Shown: piece after piece, positions 10,628-24,249 of the stretch
Layout of the letters: each line of letters opens with the position of its first letter
Numbering within the stretch: the stretch's first letter is position 1
Assembly: GCA_024509875.1 (NCBI GenBank)
Contig: JAMPIV010004455.1
Span: 62,001-126,000 of the forward strand
DNA: 64,000 nt
Origin: Oreohelix idahoensis
Taxonomy: Eukaryota; Mollusca; Gastropoda; Stylommatophora; Oreohelicidae
Reading direction: 5' to 3'
The notes under the pieces: generated by a model
What the model was told of the DNA's origin: nothing
Seen by the model: only the letters and a program-made list of their open reading frames with translations
Databases searched by the model: none
Translations under genes and position numbers: made by a program

Positions 10628-12203
10628 TGATAAACTCTGTATTGTTGTTGTTAACTCATACTGGCTACTAGTTGTTGAATCACGCTTTATTTGTTAAATG
10701 ACGTGAATGTCCACCAGTTGATAAATGTAGATGTTGGGACTGGTGTAGTAAAGTGTAACGATTGTCAACTCATTAAACCCAGCACAGTTTTGGTCATACA
10801 GGTCATCTTGTCCTGGAACGTGATGAGGCTCCGACAAGAATGTGAGTGTAGACAATGAGTGTGTATATGAATGTCAGAACGCGAATGGTAGAATGATTCG
10901 ATAGAGTTGACAAGTTGGTAGTACATCACTCATACTCACACTGTTCGAATTCAAGAAGTACTGGAACTACGGTGGTCTTTTTATAACATTTAATGAGACG
11001 CACACTTGGACAGTACGTGTATGGTTACAGGAACAAATGTCGACATAGACAGCATAATGTTGATCACAGGCATATCATCTTAAGTTAGCATTCATGCTTG
11101 GCAAATATCATAATGGAGCATTCGTAAATAAGCATTCAGAGTTCCATCATGTAAATCATCTGGCTTTACTGACTGGGCACGTCAGACCATAACCAATATA
11201 TAGGAAGGCTCCTAGACCTAATCTCGTCTAGCGAATATCCCTTCACGTAAAGTTCAATATATATATTTTTCCATAAAGATATAGGAATCCCAGACATGGG
11301 TTCTCACATGTAGCAGTGATCTCTTGGTTCATCGAGCGATAGTACAGGCATCCCTTTTTCTCACTCGATAAATACAAAGTATATGAATTTCAACATGGCT
11401 GTTCTTCTCTCGTGAGTTTCACTCACTATAGGATCCAGACCAAAATTGGTCATTCGTTAAATGTCCTCATTTCTTCATAACTTCTGTCATAGAGGTAATT
11501 GAATAATATCATATAATCTAGTGCTGATACATAGGAATGTCATCTTCCTTTGAATAAATATTCTTTTCAAAAGTACCACTGTGCATCTGTTTATCGACAA
11601 CGATGGCGAAGCCCAAGTTCATAATAAATTGTGGTTTTACCTTTCTATGCGAAATATAACTTTGCCATTCCTTGGCAAAAGAGAATAAACACTGGGGTAA
11701 AGTACATACAACATGTCTAAATGACTATCACTTTTCCCCATCTACTTATAGATCACTTTTTCGGCGATAGGCCGGCTACATCAAAATTCTACATCCAGAC
11801 AGGATGACAGCCATGAATCACACCCCTTGCTAGCGATACTTCCGCTGCATAGCCTTTGACCTTTTCTAGCGACAACCAACATAGTTCGACTTAGAAATGT
11901 AAAGATATCCATATATAAGACAGACTCGTCCTACTCATACAAACACTACGTATAAATTCAGGCCATAGATATACTGAAGCAAGAATAATCTATTCCTACC
12001 CAGCCAAAGAATAAATCGCAGTAGGCCTAAATTCGTCCGCGGAGTCCGATCGAAGATGACGGAACTGCCTTCAAGGGAAGTAACTCAAAAATGACTTCTC
12101 CTTAAGCACTTAAAAAGGAAACACTTTGTTTACCAAAATATTTGCGAACATAATAAGTATATAAATGTATTATATTGCAAGATAGTAAAAATTGCCCTTT
12201 ACA
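10628..12203 (-). repeat. 5' LTR of the Gmr1-like element (1,576 bp)
   Basis: This is the promoter-side LTR, 76 bp longer than its partner because it keeps the segment between two GACAAG hexamers (10833-10838 and 10909-10914). It begins exactly after the AACTT duplication. Read-through from the interrupted host frame into this LTR adds 34 meaningless codons (to 12102). Confidence 0.92.
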
Positions 12204-12208
12204 AACTT
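12204..12208. repeat. Target-site duplication, right copy (AACTT)
   Basis: This is the second copy of the 5-bp duplication. It also forms the last codons of the interrupted minus-strand ORF before the insertion. Confidence 0.9.
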
Positions 12209-12339
12209 GTACTGGTGGGGTGCTGAATATTGATTCGAAACCGCTATCTGAGTCCGATATACAGGACATTTTGTCGTTTACATGTACGTTGGAGGCTGGT
12301 ACTACTGCACCAGGGTTGAAACTCTGTTTGCGTTGTTGA

Positions 12340-12453
12340 TTTACAGACTTCGAAACTTCTGTTTGTGTTGCTTTCTTTACAGATTTGGCAATTTCTGTCT
12401 GTGTTGCCTTCTTTACGGATTTGGCAATTTCCGTTTGCGTTGCCACACAAACC
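12340..12453 (-). repeat. Three 36-bp coding repeats with TQT motifs
   Basis: Three tandem 12-codon units read ATQTE-I/V-A/S-KSV plus two residues. In the second and third the motif is KATQTE. Tandem TQT motifs are typical of proteins cross-linked by the LC8 dimer; functional relevance here is inference. Confidence 0.6.
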
Positions 12454-13460
12454 GTCGTTGTTTGAGGTTCTTGCTTTGTTGGCATGGGTTGATTTATCTT
12501 CATGGGGGTCAACTGTGTCTTGTTCTTATGGACGAAATTTACATGTTGGTATCTGTGCACTTTCGTTCCTGCTGTTATGGGACCGATGTGTGCCCTCCAT
12601 CCATCGTCTGTTGATATGAGGCAAACTTGTCCATTCTCTGACGTTACGTTTTTGAATTCCCATAACTTTCTGTTTTGAACCGCAGTAATGAAATTTCTTA
12701 CTGTCATTCTTTGGGCTCGTTTATTCAATGTGTTCCAGTGTTTGTTAGCTGCCGTCGTGTGCCTTGTCTTGTTGTCATTATACCTGATCGACGATAGTAT
12801 ACGTGGTCTGCTTTCTGTTTCTCTGTGGCGATAATATGGAGGTGTTTGTCTCATGGGGGCATGGGATTTTGTGTGCTGGGGATTCTAACGGGGAACAGCG
12901 TGGATCGGATACCTCCGTTTCTGCCATGTGCTATGTGGTTTTTCGTATGTCCGGTAATCAATAAATCGTCTATCTCTGTCAAGCTGAGGACGACTTTTAC
13001 GTTGATATATGTTGTTTCTACTGTAAACACTGTAACTTCGCCTATCCGCGTATGTTACTCTACGATGGGTTGAACAACTGTCATCATCTCCATCTGGGAT
13101 GTAGGATTTTCTGTTTCCTTCATGTGAAGGGTTTTCGCTTCGTCTGTGTACGTGTTTAGAGGTATAGCAACCTCCCGTTGTAGAGTTGTATAACCTTTCT
13201 TCCTTTTCAGTAAAACATGCATTAGGTTTCTGTAGGTCTACAGCATAATAGCTTCCAGTATGCGAGCCATATACATATTTATCTGGGGCAGTGGGATGTG
13301 CGTCTACTTTAGGATAACTTCCTGGCAGACAATATTCATTTCTCTTGTTGAAATTGGGCGGGTGGCGCGGAACGTGTTTGTTATGCATTGTCCAGGTATT
13401 TTCATGGGTAAAACGATAGCTGTATGGGCTGGCTTGCCTATACCCTTGTTGTCGATGCAT

Positions 13461-14936
<1,476 letters not shown>

Positions 14937-17271
14937 TGTCACGTATTGCCTCCCCTGCTTTGCAGTAGTGGTCCAACAGTGACCAAAACTCAAGAGTATC
15001 TAATATTGGCTTCCACGGTATCTACTTGCGCGCAAGATTACTCTTGGCATTGATGTAGATAAAAGGTTAATAATCTTTCAACCTGAAGGGAGCCTTCACA
15101 AGATATTCCCAGAAGTCAAGAACAAAAGCTGCTAAGAGCTGAGCAATTTGTTAACTTATTATCTGGTCCTTCGCCTTTTGTGAAGAGTGTAAGCAATGGT
15201 TTAGCTTGTTCAAGCCCCCAGTTGGTGTATTCCAACGAAATCCCTCTTATAAGGTATATCTCTGTTTAGTGTACATACATGTCTAAGTATTTATATATAG
15301 ATTAACTATTCAGGCTCATACGTTTGCTTTCATACATATAACTGAATCAACTATTATTGTTTTGTTTTAAAACAACAGGTAACAAATTTAAAAGTGAAAT
15401 AGTTTTTAACAGGTTAAAATAAATATGGGATGATTAGTTGAATTTTGATAGTTATAACTTTCTCGTCATCGAGACGTAGGTGGAAATTTAACTTTATACT
15501 TAAAGTTTAACTGGAATTGTCCCTTTTTTTGCTAGTGCCTTTTAGTTAGCACTTAGCTTGTATGAGTGGGTCCTGCAGCTGTGGTTCATCAATTCTGTGA
15601 TGACGAAAGCCTTCTCCACACTCTCTTCCACTGTCGGCGGTTAGGATGGATGCTTTTCTCTCACACTAGCTCCGTTAGTACCACAAATCGTCTGATGGCT
15701 TATAACCACGAACTTGAGAAAAATAGAAGAAACGAATGCCTGCTGAGTACATTTGTTCACCGCAAACTAACAGGCCCATTATCATCCGTTCCATCCACCA
15801 ATGTTAACCTTTCAGAAGAATTAATTTCCCGAGCACACAGTGCAACTCAGGGAATATGATGAAAATTCACCGTTATCCTTCTGGGTGTTAACTAGGAAAT
15901 TGCGTCTGGAGTGCATGAATAATGATTTGCCTGAATTACAAGTTACAAAAGATACATAATTCTCACAAGATAATATTTTACACCTTGGGAACATGTGATG
16001 TAATCATCACTGCTCCAGTTGGAGTCTGGGGTCGCTCTGCTGTCGGGTTTCCCGCACGACCAATCAGAAACAATCACCAGCTCTTGCTATAGTGGTTCAT
16101 GAATTTACTATTTTCATATGTTGAGGTTGCCAGCCTCATACATAACCACGAGCAAGAAAACATGTTAAATTCACGTTTGTAATAGAAATGTTTACACTTA
16201 CCCCAAATAATGGGTTTACACAATCTCCTGCACAGATTATAATGGATACACAGCCCTTTAGGTTAGATGCTGTTCGAATCACTTTGGTCTGGGAAATTAG
16301 AGTTAATTCCTCTGATGGCGGGTGTCTCTGCGAAAACACTTGCTGAGAAAACTTGAGTTAAATTCCTCTTACGACTGGGTCTGGGAAATTAGAGTTAATT
16401 CCTCTGACGACGAGTGTCTCTGCGAAAACACTACCTGGGAAAACTTGAGTTCAAGTTCTCTTATGACTGGTGAATCTGATTCCTAGGTTTCCAGTCTTGT
16501 TATATTAAAGTCCTGGTCCCTTATGTTTTCAGTCTTGTATTTAACTATGCGGGTTTACTCTTAAGTTTTCAGAGTTGCCCAAATACGTTTAACTGTCACT
16601 TACCTTGTATAAGTATGGAATACTAAGTCCAATATCTCACTGGCTTCTTGGGAGTTGTTCGCTGTACAATGCGATCTCTCTGTGTGTCCTGTGTCTGGGA
16701 TTTCACAATATTATATTGTACAGTTTCCAGTTCAAATCCAGCTGGGTTTCGGCTGAATGTTCAAATCAAATGCATTGTTTATTCCATCATCTAAAATAAA
16801 ACCAATCAAATCTCTCTAGCACTGTTTGGGTAGGGACGTTTTAAATATTCCCTCGCGTATTTAAAATATTAATTTTAATATCCACGCATGACCTCTTTAT
16901 AAGACGGAATATTGTTCCGGCTGCTCCCCTCTGCCTCCCACAATATTGTGACCGAGTTTTCCTGGCGTAATGTCTTCCGCCCAGATGGCTACCCGGCCAG
17001 ACTATCTAATTATCCCCTTTATCTGCATGCCTCCGCCTGACAGATGTCTGATCAGACAGTGTGGTCCTCTTTCATCGTACGCACAATACAAGCTTGTGTC
17101 AACACGATTAGCAGCCTTTCAATGGGGTCAAATGTTGGACCGACACGTTTCCACAAGTGGTCAGACGGATTTAAAGAGATAAGCGGGTGACCGGTCTGAT
17201 GACTGGGTATTGTAACCACAATACCACAGTTCACCCTATCAGGTGTAAATACGTCTGAGGAGTGGTAAACA
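14937..17271 (+). mobile_element. LTR-like repeat, family B, copy A (2.3 kb)
   Basis: Begins TGTCACGTATTGCC and ends around AGTGGTAAACA. It aligns by eye over its whole length with copy B (39518-45322, interrupted) and, for the first 300 bp, with a fragment at 47140-47440. It has no coding capacity, so a solo LTR or a long non-autonomous LTR-like element is the best guess. The 5' end motif includes GCAGTAGTGGTCCA. Internal tandem duplication of about 110 bp at 16286-16480 (CTGGGAAATTAGAG...). No target duplication is visible, the left flank being a TA microsatellite. It keeps the empty site of the mariner that interrupts copy B (TA at 15748-15749). Confidence 0.6.
16286..16480 (+). repeat. 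Tandem duplication inside family B copy A
   Basis: Two units of about 110 bp starting CTGGGAAATTAGAG. The same area in copy B (about 44385-44520) holds three shorter related units, so this part of the element expands and contracts. Confidence 0.6.
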
Positions 17272-17490
17272 ATAAGATACGAATTACTCACGTAGCAAAT
17301 ACTGCCATAGGGGAGTGGCGTGTTAGAGACTTCACCATGCTATGTCCAGCATAAAGAGTAAAATTAATGAAAGGGCAAAATGAAATGCCAAATAACAAGT
17401 GAATAATGAAGAAATATGAAGAAAAGAAGTTTACGGCCGGAGAGCTGAAGGTGTGAGAGATCACACAAAAGGACAGGGACATACATTTCG

Positions 17491-17627
<137 letters not shown>

Positions 17628-17699
17628 ATTTAAGTATAAGGAATTTTATAATTATTTAGGAACTCTTTTATAATTTTAAAAGACTAAAAATACATATTA

Positions 17700-18390
17700 C
17701 TGAAGCAGGCCGCAAGGTGATTTATGTAAGGTCATGTAAGCAATGGACACTGTGACTAGTTTAAACGGGTCACGCATCGTTGACATGAGGCAAAATTTTA
17801 TATTTCAAAAGGGTCTTATCAAAAAGATAGAACGACAGGTCTTCTATAATTAGACATGCGCCATAATATAACCAACAGTCACTGTATCTATGTTAAACGC
17901 GCCTCGCCAATACTAGGCATTATTTTATTGAAACAAGGTCTTTGTTCCTGACCGCCAGGAAATTTATATTTGATCATGTGCCCTAACATTACCGACGGGC
18001 CTGAACGCGGCTCGCCTCGCCAAAAGAAGGCAAAATGAATGTTTAAAATACGGTCTTCATTATTTGATCATGTGCCCAAATATAACCGATGGATACAGTG
18101 TCTAGGTGGAATGACGCTCACCTCGCCAAAAAGAAGGCAAAATTAAATTGAAAAAAAATCCTTTTATTTCTGACCGCAAAGTCTTTAACATTTGATCATG
18201 TGCCCTAATATAACCGTCGGTCCCAGTGTCAAGGCTAAACAGAGCGTTCCTCGACAAAAGTATACAAAATTTAATTTTAAAAAGACACAAAATATACTTA
18301 TTTGAGATTGTTGGGTTTTTATATTTGAACATGCACCCTAATGTAACCCAGAGTTCCAGTGTCTAGGTTGAATTTTGGAAGTTTCATAAA
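17700..18390 (+). repeat. Degenerate ~130-bp tandem repeats
   Basis: About five diverged units containing TTTGATCATGTGCCC followed by TAATATAACCG and a CTCGCCAAAAGAAGGCAAAA segment. They lead directly into the hairpin at 18397. Internal tandem repeats ahead of a terminal hairpin are usual in short non-autonomous Helitrons. Confidence 0.65.
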
Positions 18391-18396
18391 CCTAGA

Positions 18397-18427
18397 TACC
18401 CAGGCAAAGCCGGGTACTTACAGCTAG
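18397..18427 (+). mobile_element. Helitron-like 3' terminus (hairpin plus CTAG)
   Basis: TACCCAGGCAAAGCCGGGTA can form an 8-bp stem with one bulged A and an AAA loop. Seven bases later comes CTAG at 18424-18427, followed by T. Helitron 3' ends carry a short hairpin, then CTRR, and insert ahead of T. The body would be the tandem repeats to the left. I cannot see the matching 5' end, so this is a probable assignment. Confidence 0.45.
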
Positions 18428-18525
18428 TTGTAAGCAAAAGGATGTATACACATATTTGTATTAGCTAACACCGTTTTCCCAATATGGCTTAATAGGCGTG
18501 TAACGGGATCTTTTACCTTTACCTT

Positions 18526-19966
<1,441 letters not shown>

Positions 19967-20051
<85 letters not shown>
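19967..20051. repeat. (TA)n microsatellite, right half
   Basis: Continuation of the TA tract after the Tc1 element. Confidence 0.95.
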
Positions 20052-20055
<4 letters not shown>

Positions 20056-20089
20056 ACGTGTTATGTTCTTGTGTATACAAGTGTAATCC

Positions 20090-20410
20090 TTGGATGTGCC
20101 AAATTAGCTATCTCTATAGGGAGTCAAATTTCCTGTTTGACAGCACGCTACTTCCTTGTTTACCTAAAGCGCAAATGCCTTGTTTACCTAAGACGCTAAA
20201 TTCCCTGTTTGCCAAGTATGCTAAATCCTAGCTTTCCTAGGCCGCCAAAATCCTGTTTGTCCAGAGCGCCAAAATTCCTTTTTGCTGAGGGCTCTAATTC
20301 CTTGTTTGCCTAAGGCATCAAATTCCTTATTTGCCTAGAGCACCAGATTCTCTGTTTGCATATGGTGCTAATTCCCCAGTGCCTAGGGCGCCACATACTC
20401 TGGTGCCGGC
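20090..20410 (+). repeat. Degenerate ~32-bp minisatellite
   Basis: Around ten diverged units on the theme GCGCCAAATTCCTTGTTTGCCTA. Unlike the next array, copies differ at many positions, so it is older. Confidence 0.6.
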
Positions 20411-20548
20411 CTGCTTTTACGTCATGTGCTTTTTATTTTCCCTTGGAATTCCAGGTTTACGAAAGTCTGTTATTTGCTTCGCGAGGGATTGTCTGCCGGG
20501 AACCATTTCTTTATGTTCGTTGACATGTTCCCATCCTTTCTCCCATTT

Positions 20549-20859
20549 AGTGTATCTGTGTCTATCTCTCTCCCTATCAGGTGTATCTGTGTCTATCTCT
20601 CTCCCTATCAGGTGTATCTGTGTCTATCTCTCTCCCTATCAGGTGTATCTGTGTCTATCTCTCTCCCTATCAGGTGTATCTGTGTCTATCTCTCTCCCTA
20701 TCAGGTGTATCTGTGTCTATCTCTCTCCCTATCAGGTGTATCTGTGTCTATCTCTCTCCCTATCAGGTGTATCTGTGTCTATCTCTCTCCCTATCAGGTG
20801 TATCTATGTCTATCTCTCTCCCTATCAGGTGTATCTGTATCTATCTCTCTCCCTATCAG
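20549..20859 (+). repeat. 31-bp minisatellite, ten copies
   Basis: Unit starts GTGTATCTGTGTCTATCTCT and continues CTCCCTATCAG. Copies are identical except for two substitutions near the 3' end. All frames stay open through it because 31 is not a multiple of 3 and the unit lacks stops, giving spurious Ser/Leu-rich frames. Confidence 0.95.
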
Positions 20860-21480
20860 CCCGCCGCAGTTTCAAATGTAATATTGTATTTGTATATCAG
20901 GTTGATAAAAACCTTTTAACGTTTAAATTTGTGTCGTTAAAATATGTCTGTGAAATGTCTAGCTTTGGAGCAAGGGTTATCAACCTTTTGCGGTATAGGA
21001 CCTCTCATTGACCTTTAGTAAACCTTACTGTATTCGATATTCAAAATGAGAGTAACTCAATTCTGGAGCATGCGATGCATATGCAGATAAGGAAAAAAAT
21101 TAATTAATAAGGGTTTCTTTAAGACTAAAATTTTCGATATATAACAGTATTTTTAGTACCATATTGTTAAATGCGAATGAGAAGACAGTCAAATAAATTA
21201 GTGAGACCATTAATTCTATTTCTTGTCAACCAACAGTTTTATTGTATAGTTTATATTTGACAGAGATAACAACATATCTGCTGTACTCTCGCGGCCAAGT
21301 TACCAGGTTTTGGGAATTAAATCTGGTGGCGTCACGCTCCAGTCGACCTAGCTGTAAATAGATACCTGAATCTGCTCTTAATTTAGGGAAGGCAATTGCA
21401 GCGAGGAAAGGAACTGGTCACCACACCTCATAAAAAAGATGGACCTAGTTTAGAAAGTCTATAGCACTTCACTCCCTTAC
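20860..21480. other. No feature recognised
   Basis: AT-rich sequence between two tandem arrays; I see no coding or repeat structure. Confidence 0.4.
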
Positions 21481-21895
21481 GGCAGTTCTGTCTCCACAAC
21501 TTACTACTTACTTAGTCGTTCATCTTCTCCTAAAGGACTCGCAGTTCTGTCTCCACAACCTACTACTTACTTAGTCGTTCATCTTCTCCTAAAGGACTCG
21601 CCGTTCTGTCTCCACAACCTACTACTTACTTAGTCGTTCATCTTCTCCTAAAGGACTCGCAGTTCTGTCTCCACAACCTACTACTTACTTAGTCGTTCAT
21701 CTTTTCCTAAAGGACTCGCATTTCTGTCTCCACCACCTACTAATTACTTAGTCGTTCATCTTCTCCTAAAGGACTCACAGTTCTGTCTCCACAACCTACT
21801 ACTTACTTAGTCGTTCATCTTCTCCTAAAGGACTCACAGTTCTGTCTCCAATCCACAACCTACTACTTACTAAATCGTTCATCTTCTCCTAAGAG
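21481..21895 (+). repeat. 59-bp minisatellite, seven copies
   Basis: Unit contains TTCTGTCTCCACAACCTACT then ACTTACTTAGTCGTTCATCT. It ends at the edge of a LINE RNase H fragment. Confidence 0.93.
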
Positions 21896-22031
21896 TAACA
21901 CTTCGTAAACTATGTCAGCACTTCAAAAGAGTTGTGATACAGTGGATCCCTTCTCACTGTAACATCTCTGGAAATGAAGAGGCTGACAGATTGGCAAAGA
22001 CAAAGGAAAAGCTATCTCAACTTGATACAAG

Positions 22032-22100
22032 CGTAACTTATGAAGAAGCCAAGCGTTTGATCAAGCGTAACTTATGAAGAAGCCAAGCGTTTGATCAAGC
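22032..22100 (+). repeat. 34-bp duplication inside LINE coding sequence
   Basis: GCGTAACTTATGAAGAAGCC and the following 14 bp occur twice in direct tandem. Confidence 0.85.
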
Positions 22101-22159
22101 GTAGATACAGGGCGAGTGGGAACATCTAGGCCACCAAATAAATTATGTGCATTACTATC

Positions 22160-22290
22160 TCAGCAGAAGTGAACAAGTGGTAATCTACAGGTCAGCAGAA
22201 GTGAACAAGTGGTAATCTACAGGTCAGCAGAAGTGAACAAGTGGTAATCTACAGGTCAGCAGAAGTGAACAAGTGGTAATCTACAGGTCA
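22160..22290 (+). repeat. 32-bp minisatellite, four copies, in LINE coding sequence
   Basis: Unit CAGCAGAAGTGAACAAGTGG plus 12 bp, perfect in all copies, hence young. Confidence 0.92.
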
Positions 22291-22535
22291 GTACAAATTG
22301 GGATACCATCTATTCAACAAGTTAAAAATAGGCACACTATTGATGAGTGTAACTGTGGCATCGATGAAAGGAGTGCTCAACATCTACTTCAAAGGTGTCC
22401 AACATATGAGGAACAGAGAAAGCTCATGTGGCCATCACCAGTACCATTCCTGGAAAAGCTCTACAGAGATATCAACAGCCTCAGCCTGACCACTGCTTCC
22501 TTTGAACATATTCAAGTTGACGACTGTGGGTGAAC

Positions 22536-23640
22536 GAAGAAGTTTATCTTCTACCTTAAGCGTAGATTTTAGCCAGAGGGAGCGCCATGCTATCATATCA
22601 GCTGTCTCCCTCTTGGCCTAGTTTCTAGTCCATCAGAGATTGTATAATGTTGTCCTCACAGAAAAATCGGGGTTGTCCTGGATGCCTCGGTGTCTGGATG
22701 TCTGGATCTTGGTTTCCATATTTATCGCGATAAACCACAACTGCCTCTCATTTATACAACTATTTTTTAAATAGTTCATAGGATAATATACTTATTGGCC
22801 AAATATTCCACTTGACAAGCTTCTAGTGCCCCCTCAAGACACGCCTAATGCCAGTTGGGAACCTTATTTTAAAGAATAAACATGCGCATAAAAACTGCGA
22901 CCTAATTTTTCAGTGTTTTACTTCTCTGAATGTCGATTCTTCATTTATTTTTCTCCGATAATTTTTGCTTGTTTTCAGAGCACATTTAAAAACAAAAAAA
23001 AAAATTGAAAAATAAACTTTGTGTCAGGCAGGGCGCGTGATATTTAAGCTAGCTGCGTTTACGAACCCCGACGAATGCTCAACACTAGTTTACAAAACTT
23101 TTTGTTGATAGTTACAAATAATTGTAAGCATGATTATTCCGTGGTTCACGTTTGATGTTTTAATGATGTGAAATATGAAAGAAAATGTAGAATTATTATA
23201 TTTGTGGTAATTGTGTTTTGTTAATTGATACGCACATTTCTGTGTTGTACTAAACAAGAGAATATGACTATGGTACCCTGAGGCATTTAGAAACAGGTGA
23301 CAAATATGAGGTTGTACATATAGACAGGTAATCACGTAATGTCACAAAAACGTTGACAGACAACACCGCTGCAAGAACATGTGACTTCTTGATGCAGGCT
23401 TTTAACAACAGACCAGCTACATCGTTGCCTGCCTGCTCCTTAAGCTGCACACCTGAAAATGATGCCAATGATCATCTTTGTTTCTGTTTTCTCATTCTGT
23501 TTTTTTTTTCTTGACGATCTTGTGGAGCATGGACCCACCACCCACAGCTGGTCCCCTTGTAGGAAGCCAGCACCAAGAATTCCCATGTTCTTCCAGAGGT
23601 AGTATTTGTATTAATTTGTTTGACAGGACAGGGTTACCAG
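22536..23640. other. No gene recognised
   Basis: Probably LINE 3' tail at first, then unassigned AT-rich sequence. Short frames have no domains. Confidence 0.35.
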
Positions 23641-23720
23641 TTATATTAGTTGCCTTATACGACATGCCTGTAGGTGCAGTATGCCTATTCTTTCTTTGTC
23701 TCGAGATCAACACGGCCATT
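23641..23720 (-). repeat. SINE-core-like motif
   Basis: On the minus strand AGAATAGGCATACTGC is followed by CATGTCGTATAAGGCAACTA. Related pairs AGAATAGG...GTCGTACAAGGCGACTA occur at 25304-25352 (plus) and in weaker form around 46990-47045 (minus). This looks like the central domain of a dispersed SINE; the family name is not assigned. Confidence 0.4.
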
Positions 23721-24154
23721 TTTGTTCCCTTGGTTTGATTTTAAGATCCATCTTCATAGCACACCGGCAACTCCATCAGTGTTCCGATCACCCCTCTTAG
23801 ATCACACACGGAGGATCTCAGCACAGTGCACGAACTCCGTAGCACCGGTGAAGGTCAAAATGTGTTTATAAAGAAATCTTATATTCTATACACAATTTTT
23901 GGTGGGTAGATGTAATAGTTTTTAAATTTTGCCAAGTCAGAGGCCGTATGGCCTTTTCTTTATGATTTCCAACTGGCGAGTTATTTTAACGTGCGAAACT
24001 TGCACACGGCACCTCCTATGTTTTCGCCCTTATCCAAGAAGGCTAGCAATCCTATCTCACCACACAGGAGATAGGTGTGGCGCAGGGGGGGGGCACGTGG
24101 GATGACATTATTAGGAACCACTAGTTCTGTAAAAAAATGTCCATCCATTATATT

Positions 24155-24228
24155 CCCTGTATCGGGAGCGAACCCGGTACTTTAGAATTAGATGCGGACG
24201 CCATACCTCAGCCACTCCGACCCAATTC
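24155..24228 (-). repeat. tRNA-derived SINE head
   Basis: The minus strand has an A box (TGGCTGAGGTA, 24204-24214) and B box (GGGTTCGCTCC, 24165-24175) at tRNA-like spacing, but no complementary acceptor stem. A poly-C run follows at 24230-24246. Best read as the promoter end of a SINE. Confidence 0.55.
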
Positions 24229-24249
24229 TTTCCCCCCCCCCCCCCCAAC

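Larger units (their letters stand above)
2591..12203 (-). mobile_element. Complete Gmr1-like Ty3/Gypsy LTR retrotransposon
   Basis: The element has two long direct LTRs (2591-4090 and 10628-12203), each TG...CA, and a perfect 5-bp target duplication AACTT at 2586-2590 and 12204-12208. Transcription direction is minus, so the right LTR is the 5' LTR. Between them lie a leader of about 1.2 kb, a single gag-pol frame (4537-9384) and a 446-bp 3' tail. Apart from one 76-bp indel I see no difference between the LTRs, which implies a recent insertion. The pol order protease-integrase-RT-RNase H is that of the Gmr1-like group, not of ordinary Gypsy elements. With an intact ORF, both LTRs and candidate priming sites it looks potentially autonomous; activity is inference. 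Confidence 0.93.
12204..13460 (-). pseudogene. 5' part of an unidentified ORF; one in-frame TAG, then retrotransposon
   Basis: The frame starts at an ATG (13460) four codons after an in-frame TAA and runs 419 codons to the insertion, with only a TAG at 12885-12887 breaking it. The product would be rich in Arg, His, Tyr and Ser at first, then has a better ordered stretch (around RNFITAVQNRKLWEF) and three 12-residue repeats starting ATQTE (about 12340-12450). KATQTE fits the TQT-type motif bound by dynein light chain LC8. The frame continues into 2028-2590 beyond the retrotransposon. I do not recognise the family; a host gene, or a gene of an older mobile or viral element, are both possible. 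The TAG could be a disabling mutation or a readthrough stop. Confidence 0.6.
21896..22535 (+). pseudogene. LINE fragment: RNase H end and C-terminal tail
   Basis: From 21934 the plus strand encodes VIQWIPSHCNISGNEEADR, the last RNase H motif (H and D) of a non-LTR retrotransposon ORF2. The reading then passes through two in-coding duplications (34 bp x2 at 22032-22100; 32 bp x4 at 22160-22290) and resumes with a zinc-knuckle-like tail (DECNCGIDERSAQHLLQRCP). RT and endonuclease are absent, so this is a 5'-truncated dead copy. The RNase H domain is of the type also seen at 63099-63947. Confidence 0.75.

Noticed and set aside
20331..21011. 226-codon Ser/Leu-rich frame resembling a membrane protein
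   Set aside because: It is the 31-bp minisatellite read through; three frames are open for the same reason.
24155..24228. Possible tRNA genes here and at 58437-58500 and 51042-51092
   Set aside because: A and B boxes are present, but acceptor arms do not pair, so SINE heads are more likely.
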